This document shows positions 33,557 through 42,650 of a stretch of DNA of 46,237 nt, piece after piece (within the stretch, counting starts at the first letter, position 1; each line of letters starts with the position of its first letter). The notes under the pieces are model-generated. The model did no database searches, was not told where the DNA came from, and was given only the letters and a program-made list of their open reading frames with translations. The DNA is taken from positions 1 to 46,237 of the forward strand of contig CALCEM010000066.1 in the NCBI GenBank assembly GCA_937900285.1. The letters are read 5' to 3'. The DNA is from an uncultured Fretibacterium sp. (GTDB lineage: Bacteria > Synergistota > Synergistia > Synergistales > Aminobacteriaceae). Both the position numbers and the translations under genes were made by a program.

Positions 33557-34426
33557 ATGTTAATGGAATTAATGTCCGATGGGTCTTTAGCAAAACTGCC
33601 GCCAGATCCGACCATAAAAATTAAAATACCTGAACAAGCTTCAATAATGGTTCTTATGCCCCATAATAAATATTTAATCGGTTCTAATAATGGCAGCTGG
33701 AGTTATGGCGCTGAAAATAATATGCAGCCAATATTTTTATATGACGATGAAAATTTAAATCTGCGAAATGATTCGGTGATTATTCCAGCCAAAACAGTAA
33801 ACGAATTACGAAATAAATTATTATTGCAAATGTCGCCGCCCGGTAATCATAACGCTACAATTTTGATGTTAAAAACTTTTATGCGCGAAAATCCAATTTT
33901 TGATGATGAAAATAAATATAAAGACGAAAAAATTTTTATGCAGAATTTAGAGAATGATCAAGTCCTAAAAAAAATATATTGGGCGTTAAGATTTGCGATG
34001 TATCGTGGAGAATTGGAGAGCATTCCGCGTTATAAATCATGGCTTAAAGCCGTAAAAGATGAACCCGGAATTTTTGAGCGCGAAGATCATCAATATAATA
34101 TTTGGTTTTCGTTGCAGGATATGCCTGATGAAAATGCTTTAAATGAGATCGAAAATTTAGGATTTCCCCGCGAAGATGTCAAAAGGATTTCGGAGCAGAA
34201 TATTTCACCGATTTTATTATTTAGTCCTGCGTCTGGATATTTATTGCTTGGGAGATTTGGACGTAATGGTAACCCGATGTTTTTCGTATGGATATATTTA
34301 AATTCTGCCTTATGGAACGATCTCCACGAAATAAAAAAATTGGGCACAGCCGAAGTAATTTTATCAGTATGGGGACAGCATGACATCCAAGAATCTTTAT
34401 CTGAGAGGAGTAAATATAAATCTTGA
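33557..34426 (+). CDS. Uncharacterised protein in the ftsEX operon
   Basis: A 289-residue soluble protein that I do not recognise. It has no signal peptide or membrane segment. The N-terminal third is beta-rich (IMVLMPHNKYLIGSNNGSWSYG), the middle is helical, and the C-terminal part has a second beta-rich segment (PILLFSPASGYLLLGRFG) followed by FVWIYLNSALWNDL. Its stop overlaps the ftsE start, so translation is coupled and a role near FtsEX is possible. Codon use matches its neighbours. It may be a lineage-specific division or signalling factor; that is inference from position only. Confidence 0.75.
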   Translation: MLMELMSDGSLAKLPPDPTIKIKIPEQASIMVLMPHNKYLIGSNNGSWSYGAENNMQPIFLYDDENLNLRNDSVIIPAKTVNELRNKLLLQMSPPGNHNATILMLKTFMRENPIFDDENKYKDEKIFMQNLENDQVLKKIYWALRFAMYRGELESIPRYKSWLKAVKDEPGIFEREDHQYNIWFSLQDMPDENALNEIENLGFPREDVKRISEQNISPILLFSPASGYLLLGRFGRNGNPMFFVWIYLNSALWNDLHEIKKLGTAEVILSVWGQHDIQESLSERSKYKS

Positions 34427-35118
34427 ACGTTAAATTTTCTGGCGTAAGTAAAATTTTTGAACCTGATATAGCCGCCCTGATCGATATAAATTTAAATATT
34501 ATGCAGGGTGAATTTGTTTACATAGTCGGTCAAACTGGTTCAGGAAAATCTACGCTGTTAAGAATGATCACCCGTGAATTATTGCCTTCAAGAGGCAGTA
34601 TTTCAGTCGGCGGAAGTGATCTGCGTAAAATGAAAAAATCTGAAATCCCGTATTATCGTCGTGATGTTGGACTTGTTGCGCAGGATTTTAGATTAATTCG
34701 GAGCTTGACCGTTTTTGAAAATGTAGCGTTCGTAATGGAAGTAATGGGAATGCCCCCAAAAATTGTTAATGAGCGCGCCAAAGATGTAATAAATCAGGTT
34801 GGATTATGGAGACGCAGAAACATGCGCCCCGAACAGTTGAGCGGAGGAGAACAGCAGAGAGTCGCAATCGCCAGAGCTTTAGCTAATTCGCCTTCGTTAT
34901 TTATAGCTGATGAGCCAACGGGGAATTTAGATTTTCATACGGCGGTCGATGTAATGAAAATTTTGCTCTCAATAAATTCAGCCGGAGTCACCGTAATAAT
35001 GTCAACCCATAATCAAGGCATAGTAAATTCATCGCGTCAAAGGGTCATCGAACTTTATAACGGGAAAATTATCCGGGACGAGAAGGGAGGGAATTACTCG
35101 AAAAATGACGACGTTTAA
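34423..35118 (+). CDS. ftsE: Cell division ATP-binding protein FtsE
   Basis: ATPase of the FtsEX complex, which activates peptidoglycan hydrolysis at the septum. Walker A is GQTGSGKSTLL (about 37-47), the signature LSGGEQQRVAIARAL, and Walker B LFIADEPTGNLD. The 231-aa length is normal. The start is TTG at 34423 with GAGGAG upstream; it overlaps the stop of the preceding gene. It overlaps ftsX by 14 bases. Confidence 0.97.
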   Translation: MNVKFSGVSKIFEPDIAALIDINLNIMQGEFVYIVGQTGSGKSTLLRMITRELLPSRGSISVGGSDLRKMKKSEIPYYRRDVGLVAQDFRLIRSLTVFENVAFVMEVMGMPPKIVNERAKDVINQVGLWRRRNMRPEQLSGGEQQRVAIARALANSPSLFIADEPTGNLDFHTAVDVMKILLSINSAGVTVIMSTHNQGIVNSSRQRVIELYNGKIIRDEKGGNYSKNDDV

Positions 35119-35995
35119 ATATGTTTTGCGCGATATGTTCCGATTGTTATTTAATCATTGGGTTTTGGGATTATTGACGCTTATAACGGCCGGTGTGATG
35201 TTATGGATTTTGGGAATTACTACATTATTTTCGTTGAATCTTGAGAATTTATTATCACAGCTTGAAAGCGAGTTAATGGTACAGGCTTATTTAAAACCAG
35301 ACGCAAACGTAAACGATACATCAGAAAAAATTCAAGCACTCGATGGAGTTTCGAGCATGAGAATATTTTCACCTTCTGACAGTTTAAATAAATTGCAGCA
35401 GAAATTAGGTTCACAAGCTCGTGTACTTGATGTTTTAGGAGAAAATCCGATCCCCTGGAATTTTGAAATACACGTGAACAGCGCGGGCTATATAGATAAT
35501 TTAGTAAACACTTTACGCGAAATGCCGGAAATTGATGATGTAGTGTACGCCGGTTTAGTTGTTAAGAGAATTGCATCGCTTTCAATGATTTCATCGAGAG
35601 TAGCTTTAATAATGTTTGTATTGTCCGTAATAATTACGGCTCTCGTAGTTTATAACACGATACATATTTCATTATATTCGCGCCGTGAAGAAATCAGCAT
35701 AATGTATTTAGTCGGAGCAACAAAAGCATATATAGCGACACCGTTTGTTTTAGAGGGTACATTACTTTCATTAATTGGAGCTATGGCGGCGGCAGCAGGG
35801 ATAATTATGGCGTATTTTCCCGGAATATCTTTGCTTGAAACAAGTATGCCATTATTGGCGAAAACTTTAATAACTGATCACGGGACAATTTTAAGATTTT
35901 GTATATTACTTGCGGGATTTGGGGCAACGCTCGGATGGGTCTGCAGTTATATAGTTGTGGCGAGGTTTATAAGTTTAAACACGAGGCCGGAATGA
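35105..35995 (+). CDS. ftsX: Cell division protein FtsX
   Basis: Membrane subunit of FtsEX, 296 aa. A first membrane segment (about 15-45) is followed by an extracytoplasmic domain of some 110 residues that recruits hydrolase regulators. Three more membrane segments contain the MacB/FtsX pattern SRREEISIMYLVGATKAYI. The stop overlaps the ATG of the next gene (ATGA), which encodes the presumed partner. Confidence 0.96.
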   Translation: MTTFKYVLRDMFRLLFNHWVLGLLTLITAGVMLWILGITTLFSLNLENLLSQLESELMVQAYLKPDANVNDTSEKIQALDGVSSMRIFSPSDSLNKLQQKLGSQARVLDVLGENPIPWNFEIHVNSAGYIDNLVNTLREMPEIDDVVYAGLVVKRIASLSMISSRVALIMFVLSVIITALVVYNTIHISLYSRREEISIMYLVGATKAYIATPFVLEGTLLSLIGAMAAAAGIIMAYFPGISLLETSMPLLAKTLITDHGTILRFCILLAGFGATLGWVCSYIVVARFISLNTRPE

Positions 35996-37152
35996 AATTA
36001 AGAAAATTAAATATATTTTTCGCGCTGAACTTAATATTTATTTTTTCATTTCCAAGTAAAATTTTTTCTGCCACGATCGACGCTCAAATTGCTGCAGAAG
36101 AAAAAAAACGTAACGAATTAACACGACAGATTCAGGATTATAAAAACCAAATTCGTAAAATGGGGTCTCAAGTTGAAAGTTTATTGAACAAAGTAAACAC
36201 GCTTCAACAGGATGAAGGTTACGCAGAACAAGAATTAAAAGTGTTGGAACTGCAAAACGAGAAAATTATTGAAGATATTGCGGCGCTTGAGAGTCACATG
36301 GGAAAAGAGCAGATTAAAATTAATGATTTGTCCGAAAGAATGCGCGACAGAATCGTAGACATGTATAAATATGGTTCAACTGGACAAATGCGGACTTTAT
36401 TTGCATCGCGGAGTGTTTTTGAGGCTGTAGATGATACGTATTTACTTGAAATTATTTCAAAGCGTGACGGCGAAATTTTAGCAGGACTTCAGGAAAGTAT
36501 GCGCAACATGGATATTAATCGCGAGATCATGAAAAATTTAAATAAAATGCTGCGTGAAAAATCTGAAGCTGTTCAGGAACAAAAAAATAAATATCATCAA
36601 TCTGTACGCGATACAAATGCTTTTATAAATTCTTTGAGACGTAAAAGAGAATTGGCGGAAAATGCTGCGCGAGAAGCTGAACAGGCTCAAAAAGAAGCGA
36701 CAAAGATGATCGCAGAATTACAGAAAAGAAAATCACGCGATTATTTCGGAAAAGGTCGAGGCTCAACATTTGACTGGCCCATAAAAGGAGCTATATCAAG
36801 TTATTACGGTTATAGAAATCACCCAATTTTGAAACGTAAAATTTTGCACGCTGGTATTGATATAGTCGGAGCAATTGGCGATCCCGTAAAAGCCGGAGCA
36901 CCGGGCGAAGTAATTTATAATGGCTGGCTTCGGGGTTATGGTCGCGTTGTAGTTTTGAATCATGGTCGCGGTTTATCGACTTTATACGCACATTTGAGCG
37001 CAAGCCTCGTGCAGGAAGGACAAGAAATTAAAGAGGGTGCAGTAATCGCAAGAGTTGGCAAAACCGGAAATACTACCGGGCCGCATTTACATTTTGAGGT
37101 CAGAAAATACGGAACTCCTACAGAACCATTAAATTATTTAAAAAAGAAGTGA
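35992..37152 (+). CDS. EnvC/PcsB-like coiled-coil M23 peptidase, intact active site
   Basis: A secreted 386-residue protein. A signal peptide (residues 1-22 or so, ending IFSATIDAQ) is followed by two long coiled coils (about 25-245) and a C-terminal LytM (M23) domain. The zinc ligands are present: HAGID gives His and Asp of HxxxD, LYAHL the next His, and PHLHFEV the HxH pair. It is therefore probably an active endopeptidase. The start is ATG at 35992, overlapping the ftsX stop; the longer frame from 35899 lies inside ftsX. Position directly after ftsEX matches the FtsEX-EnvC and FtsEX-PcsB partnerships. Confidence 0.92.
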   Translation: MKLRKLNIFFALNLIFIFSFPSKIFSATIDAQIAAEEKKRNELTRQIQDYKNQIRKMGSQVESLLNKVNTLQQDEGYAEQELKVLELQNEKIIEDIAALESHMGKEQIKINDLSERMRDRIVDMYKYGSTGQMRTLFASRSVFEAVDDTYLLEIISKRDGEILAGLQESMRNMDINREIMKNLNKMLREKSEAVQEQKNKYHQSVRDTNAFINSLRRKRELAENAAREAEQAQKEATKMIAELQKRKSRDYFGKGRGSTFDWPIKGAISSYYGYRNHPILKRKILHAGIDIVGAIGDPVKAGAPGEVIYNGWLRGYGRVVVLNHGRGLSTLYAHLSASLVQEGQEIKEGAVIARVGKTGNTTGPHLHFEVRKYGTPTEPLNYLKKK

Positions 37153-37164
37153 TATTAATTCAAA

Positions 37165-38400
37165 ATGAAGAAGATAACAAAAATTTTATGCGCATTAATT
37201 ATTTTTAGTTTGAGTATTGAGGCTCTGAACGCCGCCAGCATCGACAGCCAAATTAAAACCCAGCAAAATAAAAAACGCGACATCGATAAAAAAATTCAGA
37301 AATATAACGCCATCGCTAAAACTAAAGCTCAAGAATCTCAAACGCTTTTAGGTCAGTTATCGAGACTGCGCCAGGATGCAAATAACTCACAGGCCAAAAT
37401 TACGGATTTGGAACGCGAAAATAAAAAATTACAAAATTCCGTCTCAACCCTCCAAAAAAATATTAACGTGATACATAACAGCGTTAATGACATAAAAAAA
37501 ACTCTTGGGAATCGCGTCCTCGAAATTTATAAACATGGAAACGAAGAACATCATTTTAATTTAATTTTATCGTCTGAAGGTCCGCACGATGCTTTGAACA
37601 CAAATTATTTATTGGGTCGTCTTGCTCGTCAGGATGAATTAATGATAAATAATCTCGAACATAAAGAAAAAGAATTATTAAACGCTAAATTAAAGCTCGA
37701 AGAAAATAAAAAGCAGGTTCAAACCCAAACCGATGATTTAAAGAAGAAGCGCGCCGAATATAACACGACCATTAAGAAAACTGATGCATTACTGAAAAAT
37801 GTCCGCTCCGAAGAGAAGCAGGCTCAATCTGCGGCAAAAGAATTGCAATCAGCACAAAAAGCCATCGGAAATAAAATTAATTCGTTGTTGAAGCAAAAAA
37901 ATTTCGTGCAGATTTCAAGCGTAAAAAAAGTTTCGCAATCTCAATCAAAAAGTAAAAATAAAAACTCAAATTCAACATTACGCAGAAATATTCCTGTTTC
38001 GTCTCAATATTCCGGAAAATTTTCATGGCCAGTGAACGGCGTTATTTATCATCAATATGGCAAATATGTTCACCCGACTTTCAAGACAAAAATTTTTAAT
38101 TCCGGGATCGACATCAGGGCATCACTCGGAACAAGTGTGAAGGCTGCTGCGCCCGGAGAAGTTTTATATTCAGGGTGGATTAAAGGTTATGGACAGGTTG
38201 TAATGATCGAACATGGCGGAAATATCGTAACAGTTTACGGGCATTTAGGTTCTGTAACAGTTCGCGAGGGTTCGAGGGTGAACGCAGGCTCAATAATTGG
38301 AACGGTTGGAAATTCCGGGACTGATTCTGAATACGGTTTACATTTTGAAATAAGAAAAAACGGAGATTCACAAAATCCATTGAATTATTTACGAAAATAA
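37165..38400 (+). CDS. EnvC-like coiled-coil protein with degenerate LytM domain
   Basis: A secreted 411-residue paralogue of the preceding protein, with signal peptide (ending ALNAAS), coiled coils and a C-terminal LytM fold. Two zinc ligands are replaced: the HxxxD His is Asn (NSGID), and the first His of HxH is Gly (GLHFEI). The central YGHL His and the Asp remain. Loss of these ligands is characteristic of regulators such as E. coli EnvC, which activate amidases rather than cut peptides. It follows the active copy by 12 bases. A non-enzymatic activator role is inferred. Confidence 0.9.
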   Translation: MKKITKILCALIIFSLSIEALNAASIDSQIKTQQNKKRDIDKKIQKYNAIAKTKAQESQTLLGQLSRLRQDANNSQAKITDLERENKKLQNSVSTLQKNINVIHNSVNDIKKTLGNRVLEIYKHGNEEHHFNLILSSEGPHDALNTNYLLGRLARQDELMINNLEHKEKELLNAKLKLEENKKQVQTQTDDLKKKRAEYNTTIKKTDALLKNVRSEEKQAQSAAKELQSAQKAIGNKINSLLKQKNFVQISSVKKVSQSQSKSKNKNSNSTLRRNIPVSSQYSGKFSWPVNGVIYHQYGKYVHPTFKTKIFNSGIDIRASLGTSVKAAAPGEVLYSGWIKGYGQVVMIEHGGNIVTVYGHLGSVTVREGSRVNAGSIIGTVGNSGTDSEYGLHFEIRKNGDSQNPLNYLRK

Positions 38401-38455
38401 ACAATAATTTTTGAGGTTAAAATTTAAATAAAATTGGCAGGTGTATGAAAATAAA

Positions 38456-39733
38456 TTGAAGCGTTCAAAATTTTTAATATTATGTGTAATGTTAAGTTTA
38501 CTCGGAATATTTTTGGGTTATCGCGGAGTAATGATGACTTCTGCAGCGGAATTTTCGGAGGAAGATTTTGAGAGGATTTCGCCTTTTAACGTTCGGTCGT
38601 TATGGCTGTTGCGCCAGATAAAATATATTATTGAGAGTTATCACGTTGATTCAGGTATAAAAGAAATTTCGGACGATGATTTATTACACGGGGCGGCTAA
38701 AGGAATGGTAGAAGCCTGGAAAGATCCGTACACGAGATTTGTAGCGCCTCAAAGATTGAAAGATGAGGAGATCGAACTTGAAGGCAAATACGGCGGATTA
38801 GGCATGTATATAGGTGAACGTGATGGGCAGGTTTTAATAATTGCTCCGATGGAAGATTCTCCTGCTGAAAAAGCCGGCTTAAAAGCAAAAGATCACATCG
38901 TTAAAGTTAATGATGAAGTTGTGATCGGCTGGAATTCTGATCAGGTTGTTCAAAAATTGCGCGGTGAAGCTGGAACGAGCGTAAAAATTACGATCAGACG
39001 CGAAGGCGAGGAGGAATTACTAGATTTTACGGTGACACGTGAGATCATAAAATTAAAGAGCGTTCGTTATGAAATGTTGAGTGATGATATTGGCTATTTG
39101 AGATTAACTCAATTTAAACATAATACAGATGTTGAAGCATACGATGCGTTAAAAGATTTGATCGGCAAGGGAGCGAAGGCTTTAATTTTAGATTTGCGCA
39201 ACAATGGCGGAGGGCTTTTGGATGTTTCGGTGAAAATTGCGAGCATGTTTTTACGCAGTGGTTTAGTAGTTGAGACGAGAGGAAAAACCGAACGAGCTAA
39301 CGAAAAATATTATGTTGAAAATTCAAATTATTTAACGGCCATGCCAATGAATATTTTAATAAACGGCGGGAGTGCTTCAGCTTCTGAAATTGTTGCGGGT
39401 GCTTTGAATGATCGTAACCGCGCCAAATTAATAGGTGAAAAAAGTTTCGGGAAGGGCAGCGTTCAGACTTTATTTCCGTTGACTGATGGTTCAGGAGTAT
39501 ATGTAACGATCGCAAAATATTACACGCCATCGGGTAAAGTAATAGATCACGTAGGATTATCGCCGGATATAGGAGTGCCTGGCGAAGTGAACCGCGATAA
39601 ATTCAAAGATGATCAATTACAGAGAGCTATACAGGAAATAAAAAAAATAATTAATCCCGTTGCAAGTTCGAATTTAAATATAAATAAAAACAGTAATAGT
39701 AATATCAAAAAAGGAAGAGTGAAAAAATTTTGA
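38456..39733 (+). CDS. ctpA: S41-family C-terminal processing protease
   Basis: Periplasmic serine protease, 425 aa. A signal anchor (residues 5-30) is followed by an N-terminal helical part, a PDZ domain (about 95-175, GGLGMYIGERDGQVLIIAP) and the catalytic domain. The nucleophile serine lies in NGGSASASEIVAGAL and the general-base lysine in GEKSFGKGSVQ. I use TTG 38456 as start: AGGTG at 38439-38443 stands 12 bases upstream. The in-frame GTG at 38441 overlaps that site. The C-terminus is Asn/Lys-rich. In some bacteria such proteases control hydrolase levels, which would fit the EnvC-like neighbours. Confidence 0.93.
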   Translation: MKRSKFLILCVMLSLLGIFLGYRGVMMTSAAEFSEEDFERISPFNVRSLWLLRQIKYIIESYHVDSGIKEISDDDLLHGAAKGMVEAWKDPYTRFVAPQRLKDEEIELEGKYGGLGMYIGERDGQVLIIAPMEDSPAEKAGLKAKDHIVKVNDEVVIGWNSDQVVQKLRGEAGTSVKITIRREGEEELLDFTVTREIIKLKSVRYEMLSDDIGYLRLTQFKHNTDVEAYDALKDLIGKGAKALILDLRNNGGGLLDVSVKIASMFLRSGLVVETRGKTERANEKYYVENSNYLTAMPMNILINGGSASASEIVAGALNDRNRAKLIGEKSFGKGSVQTLFPLTDGSGVYVTIAKYYTPSGKVIDHVGLSPDIGVPGEVNRDKFKDDQLQRAIQEIKKIINPVASSNLNINKNSNSNIKKGRVKKF

Positions 39734-41019
39734 GTAATAAACGCGTAGATTTATTAGTCGGTGCTCAATGGGGCGATGAAGGTAAAGGCAAAGTAGTAGA
39801 CATTTTAGGTTCAAACGTTGATGTATTTGTGCGCTATCAGGGTGGAGCAAATGCCGGACATACTGTCGTGGTCGACGGTCAAAAAGTAGTATTTCATTTA
39901 CTGCCGTCCGGAATGTTGTATCCCGGAAAATTATGCGTTTTAGGTAATGGACTCGTAATTGATCCGGAGCAATTTTTATCAGAAATTTCCGGGCTGCTTG
40001 AAAACGGTCAGGATCGTGCGCGTTTAGCTGTGAGTCCTCATGCGCATGTAGTCATGCCGTATCATAAAATGCTGGATAAACTTCAGGAGGAAGCTCGCGG
40101 AAAGGGCCGCAAAATTGGAACTACAGGGCGCGGGATCGGTCCGTGTTATGTTGATAAATATTCCCGTTCTGGTTTAAGAGTTCAGGATTTATTAAACGCC
40201 GATATTTTGCGCGACAGATTAATATATATTCTTGAGGAAAAAAATCAGCTGTTCACAAAATTATATAATCAAAAACCTTTAGCATTTGATGAAATTTACG
40301 AGCCTGCAAGAAAATGGGGAGAAGCTTTAAAACCTTATGTCGATGACACGAGAAAATTATTGCGCGAGGCCGTCGACAAGGGGCAGCATATTTTACTGGA
40401 GGGTGCTCAAGCCGCATTACTTGACATTGATCACGGGACATACCCATATGTTACGAGTTCTTCGACATCAGCATCTGGAGCATATACCGGGACGGGTTTA
40501 TCGCCTCATGATTTAACGCGGGTTATTTCTGTTGTGAAAGCATATACAACGAGAGTAGGCGAGGGACCTTTTCCGACTGAAGATTTTGGAGAAGACGGAG
40601 AAAAATTGAGACATAACGGCGGAGAATTTGGTGCAACAACTGGAAGGCCGAGACGTTGCGGATGGCTTGATTTTGTAGCTTTAAAATATGCGACTGAATT
40701 AAACGGAGCTGACACGATAGCATTAACGAAACTTGATGTATTAACGGGCATGGGCGATATAAAAATTTGCGTTGCTTACGAGCTTGACGGAAATAAATTT
40801 GAAACATGGCCGACTGATACGGGAATTTTAAACGATGTTAAACCAGTTTACGAGACTTTACCGGGCTGGAACGAGGACATAACGAACTGTAAAAATTTTG
40901 ATGAGCTGCCGATTAACGCGCAAAATTACGTTAAATATATCGAGCAAAAATTAAATGTTCCAGTCGGTTTAATCGGAGTCGGAGCAGATCGAAATCAGAC
41001 GATAAATCGCGGAATTTAA
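39730..41019 (+). CDS. purA: Adenylosuccinate synthetase
   Basis: Joins IMP and aspartate with GTP in the first step of AMP synthesis. The GTP loop GAQWGDEGKGK is at the start, and RYQGGANAGHTV, GTTGRGIGPCYVDK, LEGAQAALLDIDHGTYPYVTSS and TTGRPRRCGWLD are intact. The 429-aa length is normal. The start is TTG at 39730, overlapping the protease stop, with GGAAGAG upstream. Confidence 0.98.
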   Translation: MSNKRVDLLVGAQWGDEGKGKVVDILGSNVDVFVRYQGGANAGHTVVVDGQKVVFHLLPSGMLYPGKLCVLGNGLVIDPEQFLSEISGLLENGQDRARLAVSPHAHVVMPYHKMLDKLQEEARGKGRKIGTTGRGIGPCYVDKYSRSGLRVQDLLNADILRDRLIYILEEKNQLFTKLYNQKPLAFDEIYEPARKWGEALKPYVDDTRKLLREAVDKGQHILLEGAQAALLDIDHGTYPYVTSSSTSASGAYTGTGLSPHDLTRVISVVKAYTTRVGEGPFPTEDFGEDGEKLRHNGGEFGATTGRPRRCGWLDFVALKYATELNGADTIALTKLDVLTGMGDIKICVAYELDGNKFETWPTDTGILNDVKPVYETLPGWNEDITNCKNFDELPINAQNYVKYIEQKLNVPVGLIGVGADRNQTINRGI

Positions 41020-41040
41020 ATTTAAATTAAAATAAAAAAA

Positions 41041-41508
41041 TTGTTTTTGCCGGAAATTAAATTTTTAAATTATGAAAATATTCCCGAAGTTCTTGAATTA
41101 AATGCAGGTTCGTCATTTTCATGGCCGGACAGCGTTATAAAAAAAGATCTCCGGGAAAATTCAAATTCTGAAATTACATATATTGGGGCTTTTGCTACGA
41201 ATCCGGAAGCTCCGTTATTGGGTTATGCAGTTTTGGGACGTGAAAAAAATTGCGGTTCTTTGATGGCATTGCTCGTAAATAAAAATTTTAGGCGTTTACA
41301 CATTGGTTCACAGTTATTAATGGCTGTTTGCGATTGTGCGGAATATTTGAATTTAAAGCGTGTAAAATTACGGGTGCGTCCTTCAAATTTAGTTGCGATC
41401 GAATTATATAAGCGCATGAAATTCAAGCGTGAAGGCATAAGGCACAAATATTATTCAGACGGTGAGGACGCTATAATAATGAGCGTTAAAATTCCTGTAT
41501 TATCATGA
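41041..41508 (+). CDS. GNAT-family N-acetyltransferase (RimI-like)
   Basis: A 155-residue acetyltransferase. The acetyl-CoA loop reads VNKNFRRLHIGSQLL (RRxxxGSxL variant), and LRVRPSNLVAIELYKRMKFKREGIRHKYY is the C-terminal RimI pattern. RimI acetylates the N-terminus of ribosomal protein S18 in E. coli; the target here is inferred. The TTG start at 41041 has no visible ribosome binding site, so an internal start is possible. The stop overlaps the next ATG. Confidence 0.85.
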   Translation: MFLPEIKFLNYENIPEVLELNAGSSFSWPDSVIKKDLRENSNSEITYIGAFATNPEAPLLGYAVLGREKNCGSLMALLVNKNFRRLHIGSQLLMAVCDCAEYLNLKRVKLRVRPSNLVAIELYKRMKFKREGIRHKYYSDGEDAIIMSVKIPVLS

Positions 41509-41750
41509 GAATATATATCCCGTTTAGTGATGGCTCTTCAATTTCTTTTGACGGCGAAAAATTTTTAATCAACAAAAGCCCGAAAGATATTAACTCAATC
41601 GATAACGACCCCAGTCCTCTGCCTCCGTGCATGGCTGAAAAAGCTTGGGAGACGCGTAAAAATGATTTGATCAAAGCTCTTGAAAATTCGTACAGGAATC
41701 AAACTAAAATAAAAAAATCTCACGGTACTAAAAAAATTTACAAGCCGTAA
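41505..41750 (+). CDS. Small uncharacterised protein
   Basis: An 81-residue ORF whose ATG overlaps the RimI-like stop (ATGA). It starts with a beta-type segment (RIYIPFSDGSSISFDGEKF), then a proline-rich turn (SPLPPCMAEKAW) and a basic helical tail. No membrane segment or known motif is visible. Tight coupling and normal codon use favour a real gene at the end of the operon. I do not recognise the family. Confidence 0.55.
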   Translation: MRIYIPFSDGSSISFDGEKFLINKSPKDINSIDNDPSPLPPCMAEKAWETRKNDLIKALENSYRNQTKIKKSHGTKKIYKP

Positions 41751-41825
41751 AAAAATCCGACAGCCGGAATTTAATTTAAAAATATTTAATTTGCTTGACT
41801 GCCGGAAATTCAAAATTATCCAAGA

Positions 41826-42632
41826 TTATTTTAAAGACCCATTATAAAGATATTCAATTAATAACGGACTTAAAATTTTTATATATGTTCCTTTCATTCC
41901 GAGACTGCGACTCTCAATTAATCCAGCGCTCTCAAGTTTTCTCAAGGCGTTTACTATTACGCTGCGTGTTACTCCTACACGGTCAGCGACTTTACTTGCG
42001 ATGGCTACACCTTCATTCCCGTTTAATTCTGAAATTATATGCCTCATGCTTTCGAGTTCCGAAAATGATAAAGCACGGATGGCCATTTGAATAGCTAAAC
42101 GGTTACGGGAAATTTCTTCCAGTGATTTAGCTCGCTCGTTCAACATTTCAATGCCTACGAACATCCCTAAATATTCAGCCAGTAATACATCACCAATCGT
42201 GAACGGTGTATGAAATCTCACGAGCATTATAGTCCCTAAACGTTCAGCACTGGCTCCGGTGATCGGGACGTACATTAAATGTTTTTCCGGCTTTTCACCT
42301 GGATAAGCGTCGTCAAATAAAAATGCGTCTTCGTCGTGAATTTCTGAATCTCTGCATTTATTCATTCTGATCATAAATTCTTCCGGCATAATTCCATCTT
42401 TGAAACTGTCGGAGAGTGCTTTAGATTCATATTCGGGAAGCCAGTTATATCCCAGCAAATTGCCCACAGCGTCAACGATATAAACATTTGCCGTAGAAAA
42501 TTCCGACAATAATTTTGATAAATCCGAATAATTTACCGCTTCTCCTTCGTGTCTAGCTTGAATAGCTCTGGCTACTTTTCTGGTTTTTTTAAGAATTTCG
42601 CGAAGAGCTTTATTATTTTCGATCTCGGGCAT
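41826..42632 (-). CDS. codY: GTP-sensing transcriptional regulator CodY
   Basis: Global nutritional regulator that binds branched-chain amino acids and GTP. The N-terminal GAF domain (about 30-150) contains NVYIVDAVGNLLGYNW. The C-terminal winged helix has the family signature ASKVADRVGVTRSVIVNALRKLESAGLIESRSLG (given in two parts: recognition helix VGVTRSVIVNALRKLES). I place the start at the ATG at 42632. GGAG at 42651-42648 directly abuts the upstream ATG at 42647, so it cannot serve that one; the spacing to 42632 is 15 bases. The gene follows hslV-hslU as in Bacillus, without codV. Confidence 0.93.
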   Translation of the reverse strand: MPEIENNKALREILKKTRKVARAIQARHEGEAVNYSDLSKLLSEFSTANVYIVDAVGNLLGYNWLPEYESKALSDSFKDGIMPEEFMIRMNKCRDSEIHDEDAFLFDDAYPGEKPEKHLMYVPITGASAERLGTIMLVRFHTPFTIGDVLLAEYLGMFVGIEMLNERAKSLEEISRNRLAIQMAIRALSFSELESMRHIISELNGNEGVAIASKVADRVGVTRSVIVNALRKLESAGLIESRSLGMKGTYIKILSPLLIEYLYNGSLK

Positions 42633-42650
42633 TTTGGAAAATTTCATCTC

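Noticed and set aside
35899..35991. Longer N-terminus for the first EnvC-like protein
   Set aside because: It lies inside ftsX, and the ATG at 35992 gives a proper signal peptide and overlaps the ftsX stop in the usual way.
41747..41766. Terminator for codY
   Set aside because: On the minus strand a seven-T run follows TCCG-CGGA, but the stem is only four base pairs, so it is too weak to call.
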